Assembly (NCBI GenBank): GCA_003024785.1
Contig: PUQB01000742.1
Coordinates: 1 to 64,000 of the forward strand
Direction of reading: 5' to 3'
Origin: Selaginella tamariscina
Lineage: Eukaryota; Streptophyta; Lycopodiopsida; Selaginellales; Selaginellaceae
DNA: 64,000 nt
In this document: positions 58,363 to 64,000 of the stretch, piece after piece
Layout: each line of letters opens with the position of its first letter
Position numbering within the stretch: position 1 is the first letter of the stretch
Notes under the pieces: generated by a model
What the model was told of the DNA's origin: nothing
Databases searched by the model: none
Seen by the model: the letters and a program-made list of their open reading frames with translations, nothing else
Translations under genes and position numbers: made by a program

Positions 58363-59331
58363 TGTCAGAGTTTTTACCTGGTGCCACAAAGGCGGCTTGC
58401 CAGGTGCCAACCCTGGAATCCCCTCTCTTGAAAACCCCACGGAACCTAGTAAAGTAACCCGTATTAGGAACCCAAGCCTTAGGAAGTCAAACCCCTAGTG
58501 ACTAAGTCCACGAACAAGACTCACCTTGTGAATTAGGATACAGGACTAGCCGAGCTTTAGGTGTCGTTCCTAGCTTGGCGGGTTGAGGCGGCCGGAGCAA
58601 GGCCTCAACCACTAGTTTTGCAACGTGAACTCGGGCAATGCCTTTGAGCTTGCAGTAGGTTTTTGGACCAAGGAATCTGACTAACTCCTTGGAAGTGACG
58701 TGCCCCTATCTCAAAGGCAAGATCCTGCCAACGATAAGGATAGTCTAACCCTAGGGTGGGTTTACCCCTGTCGTGTGGAAGTTTGGGCGGCACAACGGAG
58801 GGTTGCACCTTGACGACATAAGCTTAGCTTGCACCGGTAGGAGGTTAACGAGCTCTCTTTTGAACCCAGGAAGCCTCACTACATATACTCTACCTTATTT
58901 ATGTGACGGACCCCCCCCCCCCCTTTTACCTAAGTGAGTAAGTGGGCTGGCACGGAAATGCCACCCTTAGAGAAAATGGTTGTCCTAACCTAACCTAAAC
59001 CTAACCCCTAGGGGGGGGTTTAGGGCGTGGGGTTAAGGCAACCCTAGGGTTAGGTCAACCCTAGGGTGTCCCTAACCCTTATTTTGACAAGCTATACTTT
59101 GCAAAGAACCCTAACCTGGAACGTCAAACGGGGGAGAGTTTCTAGAAGGTAAGTTCTAGCTTCGCCTAGAGTTTCCTGCAAATACCTAATACACCCTGCC
59201 GGACCATCACTAGATACCCAAGTGCACTAAACGGGCCTGTTTCCTACTACATCTAGGGTTCGTCACACAACTCGGTAAGTAACAACAGTCAAACCCCAAA
59301 GTAAAGGTCGAGTCATAGTAAAACTATGACA
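58363..59331 (-). repeat. 5' LTR of the nested chromovirus
   Basis: TGTCAGAGTTTTTACCTGG to AAACTATGACA; partner of 52078-53060, with small indels and few substitutions. A poly-C run is at 58910-58923. Confidence 0.93.
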
Positions 59332-61660
59332 CTCTCGAATGGATAATGATCGTTTTAACGTTCAAATCCTAAGCTTATCAACTAGTTTTATACTAGTGAT
59401 ATAAACTTATAATCATATCAATCTATCGAATGCTATAACTATAATATAGACATGGTCTTAGTTTATATGAACCGAACTTCAGTTTTGAGATGGAAATATA
59501 ATGTTATAACAGTATTCCAAGGAAATTGGTTCAGAAACTAAGAGAATCATGAACTATGTCTGGTTCATTTAACTGATTTAGTAAGATATCAACCTCCACA
59601 TAAATGTTATCATAACACTGAAGTGTTATATAACTTCATGTTTCAGTCATACCTTATAATTCAATAGATCTTCCCAAATATGAATAAAATATCTAGTTCA
59701 GTACATCGAACTAAAATACATTATTCACTCTAGACACCTAGCAATCATCAACATACCACATTGCTCCTCAGTAATGTATTGAAAACTCCTTATTTCTCAA
59801 CTAACTTGAAAACACATTTCAAGTTATTACACTAAGGTACTACCTAACCAAAGTGTCAACTCAATCCGCTTGAATTTTTATATTTCATAATTATGGCCAC
59901 CTTATGTGATCATAATCAAGTCTTAATATTGAGCTCCAAACTCAATATTCAAGAGATACCATACTATATTTTGACAAGTCATTTATAATTAATCTTAAAA
60001 GACTGTCATAAATACTTTCAAAGCCTAAGATATGAATATCTCAATGAATGAGGTGATAGAAAACTTCAATATTTTCGTACTGAATATTGGACCATATGTT
60101 ATGGACATTGTATATTGATCAAACTCAAGGAACACCATCAAACCTTGAGATAGAACTAACAACTAACCCAAGGAATACAATCAAACCTTGAGTCAAGAAT
60201 AGTTCTATTTTTTGATATTTTAAAGAACTGAAGATACCTACTTGTAAATTCTCTGAGTGCCCACATTTTCGACCAGATGCAAAGTCAAGAAACCATTTTT
60301 GAATAATCGTATTTCAACTTCTAATTCTCATCGAATAATGACTCTCTAAGGAAGTACATGCATTTAAATTTCCAATGGAAATTCGACTGTTACTAGCTCA
60401 TTAGTAATTCTCAACATAAGTTATCAAACTTAGCAAGTTTCCTTATTTAGTCAATAAACAAAGTGGAGAATCCCAAATCATGCTTTTCTTAACCAAGGAA
60501 TCACCCTTGTTCAAGAGCTCATCCCCACATTGCAAACAATGTTACAGATTCCAAGATTAAAGAGTTAACAATGGAAATGCACAAGTGTGCGCGAAACGCC
60601 TTCACTATACAAGTCCTTCATTACTCCGTAAACTGAAAATGTAAACGTATGTTTCCAACATTACTCTTTGTGATAGATCACGCCATCCATCTAAAAGCTG
60701 CATTGATAGGGATGCAACATTAAATTCATTTACTACCAAAATTTATTATTCTATCTCATTTTTATGATCCCACATGAGATAACTTCATAATCAAGTTAGT
60801 TGAGTTAGTTAACTTGAATACAAAGTACGTGCTTACAACCAACTAAGGTTTTAAGTTGTACTTTGTTCAAAATTAGGTAAATTGAACTTAATAAACTATT
60901 TCACCTAATATCTAGCATCATCAAAATATTACGAACATCGGACAATACTTTAATTACATTGGATCTTTAAACCAATTGCTTAACATATTTATCATATGTT
61001 AATATCTAACATTCCGTTGTATTACAAGTTCAACACCATAGTTTGCTTCTAGAGTTATACTCTCGGAAACATGCACTATAATGAAAGCTTATTTTACATT
61101 TTATGTCAAAATGTAGTGTTCCCTCTTATGTTTGAATATGCACATTTAACATAAGCCCCATTTGAACACTATTGTCGAACCTGATATTGAATCTTGCCCT
61201 AAGCCAAAACTCAATGGACACTGTCTGTTTCCAAATCATGTGTTATCCCAAATTCAAACACCTTTAAAGAAAAATAAAAATTTTCAATAATGTGTAGACT
61301 TAGGATATCACAAGACCCACCTCACAAGACTTAGTTTGTAAGCCAGAACAAACTAACATGCTATGTCTTGTAGAAGTATATGGTAAAGGAACCTAGATGA
61401 CCACAAGGTAAAATAACCTAGCATACAACTTGGAAGTTGACTTCCAAGTGTTACCTTTGACATTCAAGTCCATAACTCACCCATTTATGAAGTAGTATAC
61501 TCTGAACAGTTATAGATCTCAAGACCAACTCTCCACGTAGAATTCAAACAATAGCCGAAAATGATAGAGTACTTCAAGAATTTAGAACTAATTAAACCCT
61601 AAAATACACCACACTTTAGGCAGTCCTATTGACCGTAAAGAATAGCTCTAATACCAATTG
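59332..61660. other. Internal region of the non-coding LTR-A element, right part
   Basis: About 2.3 kb of AT-rich sequence without open frames of any family. In the element's sense this is the 5' part, where gag would normally be. The last ~130 bp (61530-61660) resemble the leader of the nested element (GGCAGTCCTA, GACCG, AGAA, CTC) and end in the primer site. Confidence 0.65.
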
Positions 61661-61806
61661 TCAAAGTTTTAACCCAAAGGGCCAACATGTGGTTGCTAAG
61701 TGGCCATTCGGCGTCATCACCCTGTGTGAGCAACGTTAAGTCTTTTAAGGTAACCCTAAGAGTCTGACTCTAGGCCCAATTAGGCAAAAGACTTAGAGTC
61801 CTACCC
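61661..61806 (-). repeat. LTR-A, 5' LTR, truncated
   Basis: Aligns with the first ~165 bp of 48992-50747 and stops at GTCCTACCC, where TGTTACGACC of the next element begins. Confidence 0.85.
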
Positions 61807-62142
61807 TGTTACGACCCGTATAACGAATCAAAGAATATTCCCCAGAAAGTATAAGCTAAAATATTCCTAGAGAGCTATACCTAGATCTAAGAGAATTAAG
61901 GGCACACTAATATGGGAAGCCTTTGGAGAGCAGCGTGTGAGACTAGAGACAGCTCGGGGGAGGTCGGGTGGTTTTGTGAGGGTCTCTAGTTTGTACATAG
62001 TGGTGCCTAACAATTAGTATCGGAGGCAAGTTCAAGATGAGTGACCGGTGGGAAGGAGAGGATAATACACCTGTGTGAGACATTGGACACTAAAAAGCAA
62101 ATTCTCTAAGGAGAAGCAAGCCCAAGGGCAAAAGTTTCAATG

Positions 62143-62319
62143 NNNNNNNNNNNNNNNNNNNNNNNNNNNNNNNNNNNNNNNNNNNNNNNNNNNNNNNNNN
62201 NNNNNNNNNNNNNNNNNNNNNNNNNNNNNNNNNNNNNNNNNNNNNNNNNNNNNNNNNNNNNNNNNNNNNNNNNNNNNNNNNNNNNNNNNNNNNNNNNNNN
62301 NNNNNNNNNNNNNNNNNNN
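62143..62319. other. Assembly gap
   Basis: 177 N. It lies directly before a ~110-bp tandem repeat, which probably caused the gap; the true copy number is unknown. Confidence 0.99.
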
Positions 62320-62829
62320 AGCTATACACAGAGCTATAGTGCTTGTGTGGAGGAGTTACAGCTGGAGGTTGGCAAAACCCAGCTGGTGGAGCTGCATGAA
62401 GAGCCTCAATACGAGATTGAGGGCTCACTATCACAGAGCTACAGTGCTTGTGTGGAGGAGTTACAGCTGTAGGTTGGCAAAACCCAGCTGGTGGAGCTGC
62501 ACGAAGACTGTGCCTCAATACGAGATTGAGGGCTCAGCTATCACATAGAGCTACAGTGCTTGTGTGGAGGAGTTACAGCTGTAGGTTGGCAAAACCCAGC
62601 TGGTGGAGCTGCAGAAGACTGTGCCTCAATACGAGATTGAGGGCTCAGCTATCACACAGAGCTAATTGCTTGTGTGGAGGAGTTACAGCTGTAGGTTGGC
62701 AAAACCCAGCTGGTGGAGCTGAACGAAGACTGTGCCTCAATACGAGATTGAGGGCTTAGTTGTCACACAGAGCTAAATTGCTTGTGTGGAGGAGTTACAG
62801 CTAGAGGTTGGCAAAACCCAGTTGGTGGA
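62320..62829 (+). repeat. ~110-bp tandem repeat in the retroelement
   Basis: Units starting at GCTTGTGTGGAGGAGTTACA at 62341, 62446, 62558, 62668 and 62780 (spacing 105, 112, 110, 112). In one frame a unit reads CVEELQLEVGKTQLVELHEE, then QYEIEGSL, but the indels between units break the frame. Probably an expanded piece of the gag-pro coding region or leader. Confidence 0.9.
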
Positions 62830-63061
62830 GACTTTCTTTCTTGCGAAGCTAGTGCGTGTGGATCCTAAGATCTAGTGGAGCACCAAGCACATGAAGCTTG
62901 AGTATAGTGAAGTGAAAGACACTTGGTTTGGAACAAAGCTTGAGTCTCCAAACAAGTTCTTTTACTGTCACCTTGAGCAAAGCTGTTGTGCGAGGAGTTT
63001 GCTGACGTCTTCCCTCTGAGCTACCTCATATGCAAGAGGTGTGGAGCTGGAATAGGGTACG

Positions 63062-64000
63062 AAAGCCATTTACCGTAAGCCATTCCGACTGAGCCATGCT
63101 AAGGAGCAAGAGGTTAAGAGACAAGTGATGGAGCTATTGGAATATGGCTTCATACAACTGAGCAAGTCTCCATTTGGTGCACCAGTATTGCTTGTCAGGA
63201 AGAAAAATGGCACCATGAGGATGTGCATAGACTACAGAGCTCTCAACAAGCAAACAGTGAAGGACAGGATGCCCATGCCATGTGTGGATACTATCATGGA
63301 TCATCTCGGTGGAGCCAGAGTGTTCACCAAGATAGTTGGGCATTTGAGTTCACTGTTATGCCATTCGGCTTAACAAATGCCCCAGTCACATTCACTCGGT
63401 TGACGACTGAGGTGTTTGGTGACTACTTGCACGACTTTGTGGAGATCTTCCTCAACGATATTCTTATTTACAGTAAGAATATGAAGGAGCATGTGCAGCA
63501 TTTGAAGAGTTCTTCAGTTGTTGAGGGAGAACAAGCTCTATGCAAAGAAGAGCAAATGTGCATTTGCTCAGTGCAAAGTGGAGTATTTGGGTCACATTGT
63601 GACGCCAAGTGGAGTGAAGACTGATCCAAAAGGTGGCAGTGGTGGAGCAATGGCCAGTTCCTAGCAATATAGAAGAGTTACGGAGTTTCTTGGGCATGGC
63701 TGGTTATTACCAGCGGTATGTCAAGGATTATGCCAAGAAAGCTTCTGTTAACTAGGTTGCTGAGGAAGGACGTTCCCTTTGCATGAAGTGCTTCAGGAAG
63801 AGCAGTTTCCAAGCTTTGAAACAAGCTTTGGTACGTGCACTAGTTTTATGTATTGCAGATCCCTCTAAGCCTTATGAGGTATCGTGTGATGCAAGTGGAG
63901 TGGCCATTGGAGTTGTACTTATGCAAGAGGGAAGGCCTATTGCTTATAAGAGTCGTACTTGAATCCTGCAGAGCAACTACTCAACGTATGAGCAAGAACT
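63062..64000 (+). pseudogene. Degenerate RT-RNase H of the right-hand gypsy element
   Basis: RT starts with [20 protein letters not shown] and FTKI at ~63332, then jumps to [14 protein letters not shown]: about 20-30 codons that would include the catalytic DLRSGYHQ region are missing. The second catalytic motif reads [12 protein letters not shown] (FLND in place of YLDD/YVDD). Later parts, in several frames, give FLGMAGYYQRYVKDY and the RNase H start YEVSCDASGVAIGVVLMQEG. Not functional. Confidence 0.85.

Larger units (their letters stand above)
52078..59331 (-). mobile_element. Complete chromovirus nested in the LTR-A element
   Basis: A 7.25-kb Ty3/gypsy element on -. LTRs 52078-53060 (983 bp) and 58363-59331 (969 bp) with TGT..ACA ends, and the perfect TSD CTCTC at 52073-52077 and 59332-59336. 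Primer site on -: TGGTATCGGAGC (58360-58349), one mismatch from the tRNA-iMet primer site; polypurine tract 53061-53075. Order: gag, zinc knuckle, protease, RT, RNase H, integrase, chromodomain. Its LTR ends and untranslated parts resemble those of the element it sits in, so they are relatives. Confidence 0.93.
48992..61806 (-). mobile_element. Non-coding LTR-A retrotransposon, host of a nested insertion
   Basis: Left LTR 48992-50747; right LTR starts at 61661 (TGTCAAAGTTTTAACCC) and is cut at 61806 by the next element. A tRNA-iMet-type primer site on - (TTGGTATTAGAGC, about 61645-61657) lies inside the right LTR, and a polypurine tract (AAAGGCAAAGAGTGG on -, 50748-50762) inside the left one, so sense is -. 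The internal parts 50748-52077 and 59332-61660 contain no recognisable coding sequence. The nested element occupies 52078-59331. Without it the internal region is ~3.7 kb, that of a large non-autonomous derivative. Confidence 0.83.
61807..64000 (+). mobile_element. Ty3/gypsy element, 5' part, decayed, runs off the window
   Basis: LTR 61807-62012 (TGTTACGACC..GCCTAACA, 206 bp), then ATTAGTATCGGAGGC (about 62013-62027), a diverged tRNA-iMet site. A gag start may be MSDRWEGEDNTPV at 62037, followed by stops, the N gap, a tandem repeat and RT/RNase H. The 3' end and other LTR are outside. It inserted into the right LTR of the LTR-A element. Confidence 0.75.

Noticed and set aside
62075..62548. 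Open frames across the N gap
   Set aside because: They are open only because N were translated as unknown residues.
62320..62829. CRISPR-like array
   Set aside because: Whole ~110-bp units are repeated without unique spacers; it is a minisatellite in a retroelement.

Overview
The window is nuclear DNA of a land plant. The evidence is spliced plant genes (XTH, LURP-one-related, an aldehyde dehydrogenase exon), plant-type LTR retrotransposons with tRNA-iMet primer sites, and AT-rich intergenic DNA full of TA/TG/CT microsatellites. A Tf1/sushi/Tcn1-like chromovirus and an intronless bacterial- or fungal-style GH16 gene suggest, without proving, a non-seed plant such as a moss, lycophyte or fern. 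Every recognisable host gene is broken by one-base changes in or beside short homopolymers, so most breaks look like consensus errors rather than decay. A 177-base N gap at 62143-62319 also marks a draft assembly.

Layout. 1-5 kb: an XTH gene of four exons and a three-exon LURP-one-related gene, both on +. 5-6.5 kb: AT-rich DNA. 6.5-8.2 kb: a solo LTR of a large LTR family (called LTR-A here). 8.2-12.9 kb: a decayed chromovirus on -, whose chromodomain segment lies on +. 12.9-19.1 kb: rearranged LTR-A pieces interrupted by a block holding a ~700-bp inverted repeat and a ~311-bp periodic repeat. 19.1-25.15 kb: a complete chromovirus on - with 5-bp TSDs, probable self-priming and an expanded chromodomain. 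25.15-29.4 kb: an LTR-A piece, a hAT-like transposase relic split by a solo LTR-A with perfect TSDs, and an ALDH exon relic. 30-31.2 kb: the intronless GH16 gene with a clear TATA box, and an inverted copy of its promoter downstream. 31-38.9 kb: AT-rich DNA with a segmental duplication, a fold-back element and MITE-like repeats. 38.9-46.0 kb: a Tat-like Ty3/gypsy element with an archaeal-type RNase H in front of gag. 46.2-49.0 kb: a second decayed chromovirus. 49.0-61.8 kb: an LTR-A element without coding capacity, with a complete chromovirus nested inside it. 61.8-64 kb: the start of a further Ty3/gypsy element on +, with a ~110-bp tandem repeat.

Most interesting. (1) The 19-25 kb element has a 15-nt sequence just inside its 5' LTR that is perfectly complementary to the predicted 5' end of its own mRNA, 31-32 nt downstream of a TATA box, as in Tf1-type self-priming. 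(2) The same element carries an array of about eight repeats of the chromodomain C-terminal module, and its LTRs contain tRNA-like A and B boxes. (3) The 39-46 kb element encodes an RNase H with a complete DEDD set upstream of gag, while the RNase H fused to its reverse transcriptase has lost all four catalytic residues. (4) An intact empty site for that element lies 4.7 kb away in a duplicate of its target.

How the parts relate: XTH and the second GH16 enzyme would both act on wall or extracellular polysaccharides. The rest of the window is a record of successive and nested retrotransposon insertions.
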